From Caenorhabditis remanei (taxonomy: Eukaryota; Nematoda; Chromadorea; Rhabditida; Rhabditidae), in NCBI RefSeq assembly GCF_010183535.1, contig NC_071331.1, positions 17,732,001-17,796,000 of the forward strand: DNA of 64,000 nt, in the 5' to 3' direction. Position numbers and translations under genes: made by a program. The notes under the pieces are model-generated. The model was not told the DNA's origin. It searched no databases and saw only the letters and a list, made by a program, of their open reading frames with translations. Shown here piece after piece: positions 25,274 to 36,345 of this stretch. How positions within the stretch are numbered: the first letter of the stretch is position 1; each line of letters opens with the position of its first letter.

Positions 25274-26619
25274 TTATTTATTTTTCAATCCACTGATCTT
25301 TTTCTTCTCAATTCCAATATTGTTGCATAAGTCATCATAGCAGCATCTTGTTGTCAACCCGCTGCTGATCAATGGTTTTCCACTCTGAAAATATGAAAAA
25401 CATGACAAATGAAATTCGGTCCCCTGCGGTGCTATTATTTTGGATCAGATGCAAGTTTTGAATGTCTCGCTGATAGGCAACAACATTTCAATAGCTGTGA
25501 AGTTCCTACATCATCATGGAGATTTCTAACGGGTCATAGATTATCTCGGAATTTTTCTTAAAGCTTGAATCGATAGAGCCGCAAGCGGTACAAAATGACA
25601 ATTTTATGACCACGCCTTAAATAAAACAAAGAGTGCTGAAAATCAGACTTGCAACGGGCCGGCCGGGCCGGGCCGGAATTAAAATTTCTAGGGCCCGGCC
25701 CGGCCCGGAAGTTCAGTACTGGAAAAAATTCAAAAATTTTTTTTCGAAAATTTCCCGATTTTTTTTTGAAAAATATTTCTTAAGAACAATTTTTTGTAGG
25801 TTTCGAAGGTTTTCGAAAAATATACTTGAGGAAAAGTTCAAAAAAAAAAGTTCAAAAATTCAAATCCGGGCCGGAGCTTTCTCGGCCCGGCCCGGAATCT
25901 TGCAAGTCTGCGGAAAATAGACAAACTTCAGGTTCGAATAGACTAACTATTTTGTCTATTTCCATACAAAAAAGACAAAATATCAAGCCACCTAGGGGAT
26001 TCGAACCCCTGACCTTAAGATTAAAAGTCTCACGCTCTACCAACTGAGCTAAGGAGGCCCCGCCGCTATCGGTTTGCGAGGCATACACTTTTTCGGGGGA
26101 GGAAGAGAAACTCAAATGGAGCGGAACGAGTCTCTTTTTGAAAGTGGTAGCATATTCTTCGTTGGAACCACTTATGCATTATGTAGGCCAAATTAGGTTT
26201 AAGAATAAATATAGTTTTCTTTCTGTAATTACCTCACAAATGTTGAGTATTCTTCGACTTGTGCTCAATGTCTGACAACTTGCAGTGACAGAATCGAAAT
26301 CCTCTGTATACGACTCAAGACAATATTTCATTCCTTCATCACAAGTCTCATTCACAAACTGTTGTTCTTGTTTCCCTTTGATGTATCCTCTGCTACCTGC
26401 CAAATTGATATCTTATCACAAATATGCTTCTTCTTTTTTCCGATTCGTGTCTTTTTCGCTTCTTATCACTCGAAAAAGAGACCCCGTCGATAATTCATTT
26501 TAGGCGACACGTGGAAACTCCTACCTATACTTACCAGCGAAGCAATTGATAGCATTTGAAAATTGAAACGGGAGGAGAAAGAAAAGAAGAAAAAAGGCGA
26601 AGAGACGAAGGTGAATCAT
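25274..26619 (-). CDS. Small secreted Cys-rich protein, Ly6/uPAR- or ET-module-like
   Basis: Three exons on the minus strand, 26619-26535, 26396-26233, 25384-25274, encoding 119 aa. Residues 1-24 are a signal peptide (FAFFLLFFLLPFQFSNA). The mature chain starts INCFAG and ends with CCYDDLCNN, the pattern that closes Ly6/uPAR and nematode ET modules, with TCDEGMKYCLESY in between. Such proteins are small extracellular ligands or, with a GPI tail, surface proteins; no GPI signal is seen here. The second intron (25385-26232) contains a hAT MITE and a tRNA-like gene. It lies 315 bp upstream of the EGF/VWA gene on the same strand. Confidence 0.82.
25644..25910. mobile_element. hAT-type MITE, family A copy 2 (inverted relative to copy 1)
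   Basis: It starts CAGACTTGCAA and ends TTGCAAGTCTG like copy 1. Its reverse complement aligns to 2411-2734 along the whole length, with copy 1 carrying an extra AT-rich internal segment of about 45 bp. Flanking 8-mers CTGAAAAT and CGGAAAAT differ at one base, so the insertion is older or mutated. It sits in an intron of the Cys-rich gene. Confidence 0.88.
25986..26058 (-). tRNA. tRNA-Lys(UUU)-like gene
   Basis: On the minus strand a 73-nt cloverleaf can be drawn: acceptor GCCTCCT/AGGTGGC, D-arm GCTC-AGTTGGTA-GAGC, anticodon arm TGAGA-CTTTTAA-TCTTA with UUU anticodon, T-arm AGGGG-TTCGAAC-CCCCT. A box and B box (GGTTCGAAC) match the Pol III consensus. The acceptor has a U4-U69 mismatch and the discriminator is U73, unusual for lysine tRNA. 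It may be a diverged tRNA or a young pseudogene. It lies inside an intron of the Cys-rich protein gene, on the same strand. Confidence 0.8.
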
Positions 26620-27374
26620 TTTGAATGGATAGATGAAAGGGGGCAATGATGGCGGATGGAAAATTGAAAAAAAGAGGGATGACACGTTATTGTTTATAGG
26701 AAAACCTATCTTGTTTCATTTCTTTTTGCTTCTTTTTTCCAGAAGCATCCAAAAACCGAAAACGAGATAGTGTTGGGGGCCGGGGAGACGCAGAGAATTG
26801 AGAGGTGTTGAATTGAGTTATGGTATTTGAATTATTCTCTCTAGTTCCGGCGACAGGAGCATAACTGAAAATGGAATGTAGTCTACTGTTCACGACGTCA
26901 TTTCGGGTGACTTTTGATATTGTTTGAGGCAGAACAGGAGAATAAATCATTTTTTGGGTGTGGCTTTTAAGGGGACAACACGTGTCTCTAGATTGGAGTA
27001 TACTGTTCTATGGAACAAATTATCAGAAAGGAGGAACAACTTCAATGAAAAATAGTAGGGCTGGAAACAGAGGAAGAGTAAGGGACACAACTCATTTTGA
27101 TGAAACTAATTAATAATTTTTATTATTGTTTAGACTTGTAAAATTAATTCGAAAAATATGAGCACACCCAAAAAAAATAGAATCACCGTATTTACGATAT
27201 AGTGTACTGTTTTCGGAAGAAATTTAGAAAAAATCTTAATCTTTAAATGGGACCAGAAATGTTTTCGGAATTTTATTCATTCAGCACATGTTCAGTATCG
27301 AATTGTTTTGGAAAACTTCGGTTCTGGTTTATTCATTGACTCCAGATTCCTTTCTAGTTTTTTTTTGATTTTTT
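26620..27374. other. Intergenic stretch, no gene seen
   Basis: AT-rich DNA upstream of the Cys-rich gene. A 87-codon minus frame (26687-26950) has no motif. I see only possible promoter sequence. Confidence 0.4.
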
Positions 27375-27690
27375 CACGTTTTAATTCAATTCTTTAATTT
27401 TTTGCACTGAAAATCCAGTATTTTCAGGATTTCAGACGTCGAAATGGATCCCATCCATCAGAATTGTTGAAAATAAAATTTAAAAAGCTATACTCAATTT
27501 TCTGAAAATCAGTTTTTCTGTATCAAAAAAGACAATTTTTAACCGAAATTCACGTTTTCTGGCTCATAAGAAACATAATTTCTTCCACAATTCTGATGGA
27601 TCGGACTTTTTTTCATCCATTGCGACGTCTCAAAACCTAAAAATACTGCATTTTCAGTGCAAAAAAATAAAAGAATTGAATTAAAACGGG
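27375..27690. repeat. Fold-back (inverted) repeat between two genes
   Basis: The left arm (27375-27469) and right arm (27583-27690) are inverted copies with about 113 bp between them. Shared landmarks are GTTTTAATTCAATTC, TTTTTTGCACTGAAAAT and CCATCAGAATTG. Weaker similarity extends outward to about 27310 and 27795. I could not fix the ends or a target-site duplication. A transcript would form a long hairpin. Confidence 0.75.
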
Positions 27691-27977
27691 AAAAAACGGC
27701 TTCACGTTTCTTGCAGCTTTTTTCGTCGTGTGGGAGATCGTGCAATGAAAAAAAAAGTATTCTGGCAAGAAGGTTTCAGTTTTCAAGATTTGATAATTTA
27801 AATAATACAAACTTTTTAGCAGTTTCGTCGCAATCTCAAGAGACTCACTCTAGAGCCCTTCGAAGAATTAATTTTGAATAATTTTTATTTTCCAGCGAGC
27901 TTACACGATAGTAGAACACATATCGAAACGAACTGATTTATTAAGTTTATTGTATTTCGAATATTCCAGAACTATCA

Positions 27978-30472
27978 TTAGAACAAAATATACAAGAGAA
28001 TCAAAGTCACAAGGAGAATTCCAACAATGTAGAGAACACTGTAATCAGGTTCAACTTGGGAATGATCATTCGTCGCCATAAGGACTCGTTCATCTACTGA
28101 AAGAATCGCATTTCTGGCTTCTTTCCATTTGTGTGGTCCGTTTAAACGGTAGATATATGGTACACGTGGACCGAAGTACACCTGAAAAAAAATACTTTCT
28201 AGTTTTAATCCTCCAGAGATTCTTATGTACTTTATAAGCTAGCCACGGGTCCTCTTTCCACAACTGTTTCATATCCAACTGAGCTCCGATCAACTTTGCC
28301 AATTCCTCAATATAATCCACATAGTCCACTTGAATTGTATGTCTGTTACTCTTCACATATCTTCTTGCCATTTTCTCCAGTTTATCATGAACATTGTCTA
28401 TCATCTCTCTTTTACTCGGAACCACATTGTTCCCTGTGAACTGTTCCATGTATACTCTTGCTTGCATTTCAGAAAGTGGCATAATTGATCCGAAAGGTTG
28501 AACGAGACCGATTATAGCCAGAGAATTGTGATCAGAAAGATCAGTTGGGAACATGTATTGGTAGAGGGAAACGTGGTTATTGTTCACTTTGATCAGTTCT
28601 CCTTTCTCAACGAGACCAAACTCGAAAGAGAATCCAGTCGACATGACTACCTGAAGACGAGAAAGATTAGATTTTGTCTAATCACAAAAACTGTTACCTC
28701 ATCAACATGCTCAATTTTCGATCCATCTTGAAAAACGATCCCGTACTCTGTAAAGTTCGCAATATTCGGCTTGATACGAACAGTTCCACATGCGATTCTA
28801 TTCGGCAACTCATCATTGACTGTCGGATGAGCTCCGAACACTCTGTGAGCTGGTTTCAAGCCGTAAGCTTTGTGATCGAATCTCATGTTCAATTTGGCTT
28901 CGACAACTGTGTTGGATAGCCAAGCGGGAACAATTGATCTCAAGTCGGAGAGAAATTTCCGATTCATGACCATATCGATTGGTTTTCCATAGTCGAAAAT
29001 TCGATTGAAAACCCATGTTCCACGACGTGTGACCAGGTAGACTTGCTTGGCGATACGAGACAATTCAACAGCGACGTCACCTCCGGAGTTTCCGATTCCA
29101 ACGACGACGACTGTCTTGTCTTCATATCCTCGGTGGTCCTAGAATGATACATTTTTACATTATCGAAATTTAAACCAAATAGCTCAAAAATTGTATACTT
29201 TCCCCTCCTAAACTTTATTGAGAAATGTCCATGTAACAAAGAACTGATAAAACAAATGATAACAAACATACCTTATAACTATGAGAGTGAATAATCCGTC
29301 CTTTGAAGTCGTCTTGTCCACGGAATTTAGCTGGCCAGTTTGGTGTTGTGTGATGACCAGAGCACAGAAGAACACCATCAAAAACGGTGTCGTGGGTAAC
29401 TCCCTTGCTGTGATTTCAGTGATCAGAAGAAGTGAGGAAAATAAAGAAATTGAAAAACTCACTCATCAGTATAGTTGACTTTCCACTTCCCAGTCTTATC
29501 ATAATCCTCATTCCTATCGATTGAATTCACTTTGTGATTGAATTTGATGTGTTTATCAAGTTCATAATGATCAGAATAGTTCTGAAGGTAACGGTACATC
29601 TCTGTGTTATGCATGAAGTTAGCCATGGTGCCTTCTGGAGGAAAATCTGAGTAGGCTGTCATTTCTTTGGATGTGTTGATGACAGTGGTCTTCATCACGG
29701 AGGATACTGAAAAAGCGATAGTGGTTCAAGAGGAATATGCTTACAAGGGAAGTCTTTGGAGACGCGGCTTTCAAACGGTCTATGAATTCGGTTATATGTA
29801 GGTATTTTCGACTACGTGGAGTTCATTTCTGCAGTCAAAACCTGCTGAATGTCTCTGCGAGCCGAGTTATGAGCTCTCAAACTTTTCATGTGTTTGAGCG
29901 TTTTCACATGGAGTTACAAATCGGCCGCATATACGCCACCGCGCGGTTCCATTTGTGTTTCTTAGAGGTTTACCTGTGCTCGTACATTGGAAAAATGACA
30001 ACATCTTTGCGTATACTATTTGCCGATTCTGAATTCCATATGAAAAGTTTGAAGCTCATAACTTGGCTCCAGAGACATTTAACCGTTTTTGATGGCTTAA
30101 ATGAACTTCGCACAGTCGAAAGTACCTATTACCAAATTTAGAGATTGTTTGAAACCGCGTCATCAAAGTCTTTCCTTGTTAGTATCTGAAAAATTCAAAA
30201 GATTTTACGCTCTCGCTCTCAATTAATTGTAAGTAAGCTTAGAAAGTTTTAAGAATAGTCTCTTTCTGAACGGAGCTATTCGCGGTAGTCCGCTGCAGAA
30301 CTCATAACTTACAATCTGTTTCCTGTGGTTTATAATTCCATAGACCTCCGACTTGATTTGTCAACTCGAAACAAACAACATCAACTCCGTACAGCAACGC
30401 ATGTCTCAACGATGGAAGTCCCGATGCTCCAGCACCGACAATGAGCAATTTCCGATTGTTTGGCGGAGCCAT
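27978..30472 (-). CDS. Flavin-containing monooxygenase (FMO)
   Basis: Six exons on the minus strand, 30472-30313, 29706-29463, 29407-29272, 29138-28698, 28650-28231, 28181-27978, encoding 534 aa, the usual FMO length. The FAD-binding GAGASG is at residues 13-18, the FMO fingerprint FKGRIIHSHSY near 169-179, and the NADPH motif GIGNSG near 194-199. The C-terminal helix (VLYIVGILLVTLILLYILF) anchors it to the ER membrane. FMOs oxygenate nitrogen and sulfur compounds with NADPH and oxygen. The start lies four bases after a TTCTTCAG acceptor, suggesting trans-splicing. Intron 1 (606 bp) contains a TTA-flanked MITE. All catalytic motifs are intact; orthology to a particular fmo gene is not assigned. 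Confidence 0.93.
29744..30178. mobile_element. TTA-flanked MITE in FMO intron 1
   Basis: The ends are CAAGGGAAGTCTTTG and, reversed, CAAGGAAAGACTTTG; similarity continues inward for about 80 bp (GACGCGG, TTTCAAAC, TTTTCGACT). TTA flanks both sides (29741-29743 and 30179-30181). A 134-codon open frame crosses it on the plus strand but has no known domain. The terminus resembles that of the fold-back at 10108, suggesting related PIF/Harbinger-like elements. Confidence 0.82.
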
Positions 30473-31546
30473 CGTCCTGAAGAAAATAGTAATAGTAAAG
30501 TGATGAAAAGAAATCTGTGGTGGTGTGAAAAGGAAATAAGACAGTCGGGGGGTACCGCGTTCTTTTATCATAAACTGATTGGTGATAAGAGCAAACAGAC
30601 TAGAAGTTGTACAAATAGGAAAAAAGGAAAAAAAGTAGAGCAAGAGGCGGAGAGTTTTAAACTAGGTGATCGAAGTTATGAACATAACGTTGAACACATT
30701 GTAGTTTTAGAGTGCTGCTGCCATCTGTTGGTGATGAGATCCATAAAATGTAATGGGTTTCCAGAAAAAAAGAAAAAAGGAGTGTCTGGAGTGTCTGGAG
30801 TGTGGAGCATCACGTGAACGTCGGGAATTCAAGCTTCAAGGATTCAGGGACATTTGGAAACAGAGAAATCTGAAACTCAGACACTCATGAATGATACAAT
30901 CCTATGAGGCTGCCTGTTGGTGACTCAAGTTTCTTATTCTACGCCAAATTTCTAATAACTATAACAGCTCAACATCGAGTAAAGGGTTCTAAAAACAATC
31001 CTTAGCGTCTTCTGAATTTGAACTTTCTATATGTTTTATGTAACAGTGTCCCCTTTTATACAACTTCCCTTGTGAACTTTTGAACAGTTTCTTTTTGTTC
31101 CAGACAGTCCAATGAACAGTGCAAACAACTCATTCGGTTTCTCAACTCAAACGTGCCAATAGGACACCCACATCGTTAACTTAAATCAAATACACTCAAG
31201 TACCGTTCTCTTTGTCTACCTAACCGAAAGAAACCGAAAAAAAACTTCCTTGTCTCGTGCTTCTTTCGAAAGTGAAACATCAAAACTGTACAACATGGTT
31301 AGGCTAGAATCTTTCCTGTCAATTCCCCCCGGGTGTTATCAATTTCATGATTGAGAGTTGTTTGAATTTGAAAGCAATTTTTATTTCTTCTTGTCCGGCA
31401 ATGCTGATTTACTTGTAGTTTAGAACACAAATTGGTTAATGAATAAGTGACATGAATACGGATTGGCAGGATTCTTTTCCAGTGATTCTATTCTTTAACC
31501 CGAAATATATAGTCAAGGTGTACAAAAAAATTAAAGTACAAACAGA
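30473..31546. other. Intergenic stretch between FMO and SLC17-like genes
   Basis: About 1 kb upstream of the FMO gene. It holds a short direct repeat GTGTCTGGA (near 30780-30800) and no coding evidence; probably FMO promoter and SLC17 3' region. Confidence 0.4.
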
Positions 31547-33850
31547 TTATGGTTGCTCGATTTTGTCGGTGGCCACTTTCTGGATTCCTGTCCATTTGGC
31601 TGGTGTGGCGTCGACTTTGCATGCGAAGAAAATCACCGAAACGAGAATGAGAATAGCATGGAGCCCGAAAACTCGAGACCACTGAAATATTTCAAACTTT
31701 TGGGTATTTGTAATCTATAAGGGAGTTTCCAGCTCCTTACGTTGTACCACGACACATCTAGTCTACGTGAGAATGCTCATTACCTGGCTAGATTCTACCT
31801 CACATTCATTTTTCCATGTTTACCTGTCTTTCTTTAAAACCTCATGACAACAATTTTCAGTCTGATAACACCTCGTCATACCTCATCAAACGTGTTCAAC
31901 TGAACCAGAAATTTGACGACGAGTGGTTGAAGAAACAGACAGAGGACTACGCAAAGGGTATTTCCATTGGCAAGGACGTGGTTATGTTCCGCGGAACGCT
32001 GGAAAAAATAAAATGAGATTTCAGGGTTTGAGAGGACCGCTCACGTAAGTTTGGGTTTTGACAATAATGACGATGGCTACTCCGTGGATTGTAATGAAGA
32101 TAACGATGCAGACCATTTGAATGTAAACGTCTCGAACCTAAATTAATTATTAAAAAGTTATGTGGCACACAAGATCATTTAAAACTCACAATAATTAAAG
32201 CCATCAAAAGTGTTAATGACGGAATTTCGATAACTGTCCACGCCGTTTTCAACCTCTTTGACATATCCATCTTACTCGCATCCATGACCTTTCCAAAAAC
32301 TACTTTTGCGAACAAACAGAAGACGTGAGCCACTCCTCCAGAATACCCAGTTGTTCGAACCGAGAATCCGAGAACCTAGAAGTGATAAATGACTATGTAT
32401 CCTCTCACAAAGAACTCTATTTTACCTGATTCATGTAGAGTGGTCCGTACTGAAGAAACACCAGAAGAGAGGAGAAGAAAGCAAGGTTTGCAAACCACGT
32501 GGCCCAGACGGTGGAGTCAAGAAGAAGTTGAGAGTATGGAACATCTTGAGACACCTGACTGGAATCTTTGCCCTTGCCATCGGAGATGAATAGTTTTTCT
32601 TCTGATGTAGCAAGTCTGAAACTTTCATTTCATTTCTAATTTCACTCCCTGATCTCTCTTTCTCACTTATTATCCTCTACTCGATCCGTGTAAACATAAT
32701 AAAAGGCAACATGTGAGGCTGCACAAAGCACTGCCAAAAAGTAATAAGTGTACTCCCATCCAAAATACTGACACATTTCGGCTGCACTTATTTGAGCAAC
32801 AAACGGAGCCAATTGGTAAACAGATGTCAATATTGCAATTGCTATAGCTGTTTCTGATTTTGGCGTCCATTCAGTTGCCACTTTTGCAATCAACCAAAGG
32901 AGGATTCCGAGTGGAGCTCCTTGAAATAGTCGAATGATGAAGGAGGGGTAGAAGCCGAGTTGATATGACGTCGGGTAGAAAAGAGCAGAGATGATTCCGA
33001 TGATTCCGTAGATTGTAGTGACATTTCTGGAAGGGGATTGTTGGGTTTTTGAGATTTTAGAGTTGGGAAATTGAAAAATAAATCAGAAAATCAGAGAGAA
33101 TGGAAAGTTTCGAATTAGCGAATTGGATTTCTTATAAATCCCCAGATTTTGGATATCAGACCTTGGAATGCATAATCAAGGAATAAGGAATATAGCCTGA
33201 GAATATTCCAGAAATCTCAAAATGTGAAAATGTGGAATCAAAAAGTTCAAATTAATTTTGAAAAATAAATTTTGCAAAAACGTTTCGAAATTTCCGAATA
33301 GTTTTATCAAATTTAAATCAGGCTAGATCACACCACAACTATTTGAAACCTGGTGACCACTTAATCTATCATCATTTCTCTCTCCATCCACTACAAAAGA
33401 TACGTTCTGACCACAAACCTTGTTCCCAGAAAATTCAAAAAATGTAATGGGACCAATCCAACTGCCAACCCGAATCCAACCGACTGGAACGTGTATTGCT
33501 TGAGGTCCTCATCGAGAAGGAATGAATCTGAATAAGAAATGATCTGTAGTCAATTGAATTCCGGAAGAATGAATTCGAAGAATGACCAGTTCCTCTCAAT
33601 TCTTATCAATCATATCAAACAGTAAACTGTCAATTTGATTGAATTGATACCCGAATAGAGGAGACGGACAGAACTAGAACTAACCAGTTGAATTCTTCAA
33701 TTGACATATTATTGTCGAATGGAAAGCTAGACGAAGAGCATAGAGAAGAGTGATGCAAGAGGTACTGAAACCTGAATAAGACAAATTATTCGGAAGACGT
33801 GAAATTTCAGAATCCTTACCATAAACCAAATATCTAACGGGAACCGTCAT
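31547..33850 (-). CDS. Major facilitator transporter, SLC17-like anion/solute carrier
   Basis: Nine exons on the minus strand, 33850-33820, 33771-33685, 33527-33419, 33026-32667, 32615-32426, 32375-32190, 32137-32045, 31998-31882, 31681-31547, encoding 435 aa. About twelve hydrophobic helices are visible. RLFQGAPLGILLWLIAKV (helix 4) matches the SLC17 pattern, and the C-terminus WSRVFGLHAILILVSVIFF...ATPAKW is close to the nematode SLC17 ending. SLC17 members carry phosphate, urate, sialic acid or glutamate; the substrate here cannot be read from the sequence. A start-proximal TTTCACAG acceptor is present. The exon at 31998-31882 is easily missed because a longer open frame lies on the opposite strand. 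Confidence 0.83.
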
Positions 33851-36100
33851 GAAGAGAAACTGTGAAAGTTGGCCAAATGACGGATTTGATCTATCGGGAG
33901 GCTAGAAACTGAAAAAAATATGTGTTGGGCGAGAACATTGATATAATGAAAATGTGAAGAAGTGGGTGAGAGATAGAGACGGAAAGAAATGAGAAATATA
34001 AACAGAGATAAGTGAAAACGAGACGAGGAGAGATAAATATATGTATGTGTTAGAAGGAAATGGGGAGAGGGAGATGGAAAGAATGAACAAGAAAGAGATG
34101 ATAGAGTTCTGCTGGTTGGTGGGAGAGATGGGGCACAGATGTTCAACGAGTCAGTTGAATCAACATGAGGGTCAAATATTCACTGATTATAGGGGCTAAG
34201 ATTTCAGTTTTGGATTTCTAGGCCACGGGAGGAACATATGTAGATCACAGAAAGTTGTCAATATGTCCCTTGGTGATAAGATTGACTGTTAGATGGACGT
34301 TTTCAGTTTTCCAATCATTATCATTAATTTTTCGAAAATTAAAGCGTCCTTAGAAATGATCAAGCGTTCCAAAAAACATTTAAACGTCCCTTCAACACTA
34401 AAAGTTACTGGCGTCTAAATATTTTTTGTGATGTCTAAACGTTTTTTGGGACGCATATGTGTTTTTTGGGACGTATAAGTGTTTTAAGGGACGTTCGAAT
34501 TTTCAAAAGACATCTAAACTGGAATAGAGCCCAGCGTACTTGTCTTGCCAATAAATTGGATACTCGTTCGGGCGAAATCTGCATTGACCGGGAACAAAAA
34601 CTGAATAAAAATAGACCAGATCGTGCTGCTTCCTTTTTTCCATTCATAATGACACTCCGCACATTTTTTTGATTTCCATCCCTTCTACAAAAAATCATTC
34701 ACAACATGATTTTTTCTGCACTGACTACATTAAATTCTTCTCCCAAAGCTGACTCACTTCTCTGAAATTGTGACATACAATTAGTCTAGACCGTGGGAAT
34801 ATTTGACGAAGAATCAATGAAAGATCACTGGAAATTGAGTAGGCGTTTCTCAAAAAAGTTAAGACGACTGATTTTTTGACTTCCGTGGTGCAGCAGTTGC
34901 TTTCTCTCCTTATCAGCTATGTTCCCTCAGTGTTAGGTGTATCCTGACTGTCAGTTTGATTGTTTTACGAGTGGTCTTTGGAGTACAGAGAGTGTTCTAG
35001 GATCTGTGTAGTTAATGGGCAAAGGGTACTATTTCTTGAATTAAACTTTTAAACTTTTGCAATTTCGGGTAGGGGTTCAGTGCTGTGATTTTGAAATACC
35101 GGATGTATGTACATGACTCTCAACGAGAGCAGGGCAGTCCCATTTCTGGCGCAGGATCCATCCTTATCTCCGTTGCTCGATCTGTCTGGACCACTGGTCC
35201 CAACCGAAGTCGAACCAAACCACAAAAGTTCAAACTCCTCCAATTTCCTATCATTCTTCCATTCTCTCTGTTTCTGGCCCAACTTTACAGACATTTGTAA
35301 TCATGACTAAGCGATTCGAGATGCTTCTGCACCCCGTAATTTCCCCATTCCCACTTTTTTGCAAAAACTTTTTTCAATTTCAATTTCGTCTCTCTGCTCC
35401 GCCATAAAATCTTTGATGGCGTCGGAAGGTCTCATCCAATCTTGTGTGGAGAGAGACCAAACAATCATTGGAAGAGATGGGACATCGAGACAAGAAGACT
35501 ACAAAGTAATTAGAATTTCGTGGAAAAAGTGCAACTCGGAGAAAATGAACAATCTGGAATTCAGAAGTCGTTGTTGATGTAAATACCGTTGATCGGCCAA
35601 CAGATCAACTGACTGAACTGATCATTTTTTACAAACTACATCCAAGAAACCAACTCCTCAAAAAATTCCCACACTTCTTTCTCACCAAGAAAAAGTTCAA
35701 TTTCCCGTCACTTTGATTTCATACACATGACACCGAAAACAATCTATTCTCCGAATATAATGATCTTTCCCACACCCCGAAGTGAGCACTGTGCTCATTA
35801 GGAAATGGCCGACTGCTGATAGAAATCAGCCATGTGGAATACTATTTTTGACTTTTGACGGCGACACTCGTGCCAGTCTTGGACATTTTGAAATATTTTA
35901 GTTTTCATAAAACTTGAAAAGCAAGTCAAGCTGTATCGTCACTGGGTTGCCGTTGAAAGGTCGCATAGTGCTCCGGTGGATGTGAGGGAGAAGAGGAAGG
36001 AAACGAAGAAGGTTAGTTCAACACTTCGCACTAGAAATTCTGAATTTAGGACGGTTACGACAAGCGATTTTCCCTTGATGAGATCTTGATCATTTGCAGT
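33851..36100. other. Non-coding stretch, part 1
   Basis: No gene found. Near 34340-34500 a group of diverged GGACG...TTTTTTGGGACG units lies both direct and inverted, and could fold into a stem. The open frames at 35049-35577 are short and motif-free. Confidence 0.4.
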
Positions 36101-36175
36101 TTTGAAGTGTCCGAGTGGTTAAGGTAGACACACTGTATCCCGAGGTACCACGATTCGATTCCACCTAGGGTCAAA
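36101..36175 (+). ncRNA. Degenerate tRNA-like (Ser/Leu type) sequence
   Basis: CCGAGTGGTTAAGGTAGA looks like the D-arm/A box of a type II tRNA, and GATTCGATTCC is a near-consensus B box; an eight-T run follows at about 36181-36188, a Pol III terminator. The acceptor pairs for only five bases (TTTGA/TCAAA) and no good anticodon stem is seen. Probably a tRNA pseudogene or tRNA-derived repeat. A second B-box-like GGGTTCGATTCC followed by TCAAAGCT and a T-run lies near 36305-36345. Confidence 0.45.
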
Positions 36176-36345
36176 GCTGTTTTTTTTTCGAAATAGAGGT
36201 TTTAGGAGGTCAGGAGTCTGAACTTTGTTAACTAAGATTAAGGATCCCGAAAAACCTAGAAATCCGCAATTATTTTTACAAAACATATGTTTTCTCTCAT
36301 AAAGGGTTCGATTCCTTGAATGAGCTCAAAGCTAATTTTTTTGCA

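Noticed and set aside
25852..26115. Frame with the peptide SLAQLVERETFNLKVRGSNP
   Set aside because: This is the well-known translation of a tRNA gene on this strand, not a protein.
29737..30141. 134-codon frame in FMO intron 1
   Set aside because: It lies within a MITE, antisense to FMO, without a recognisable domain.
31816..32016. Plus-strand 66-codon open frame resembling a coding exon
   Set aside because: It is antisense to a well-supported SLC17-like exon (31998-31882), which supplies a membrane helix and joins in phase on both sides.
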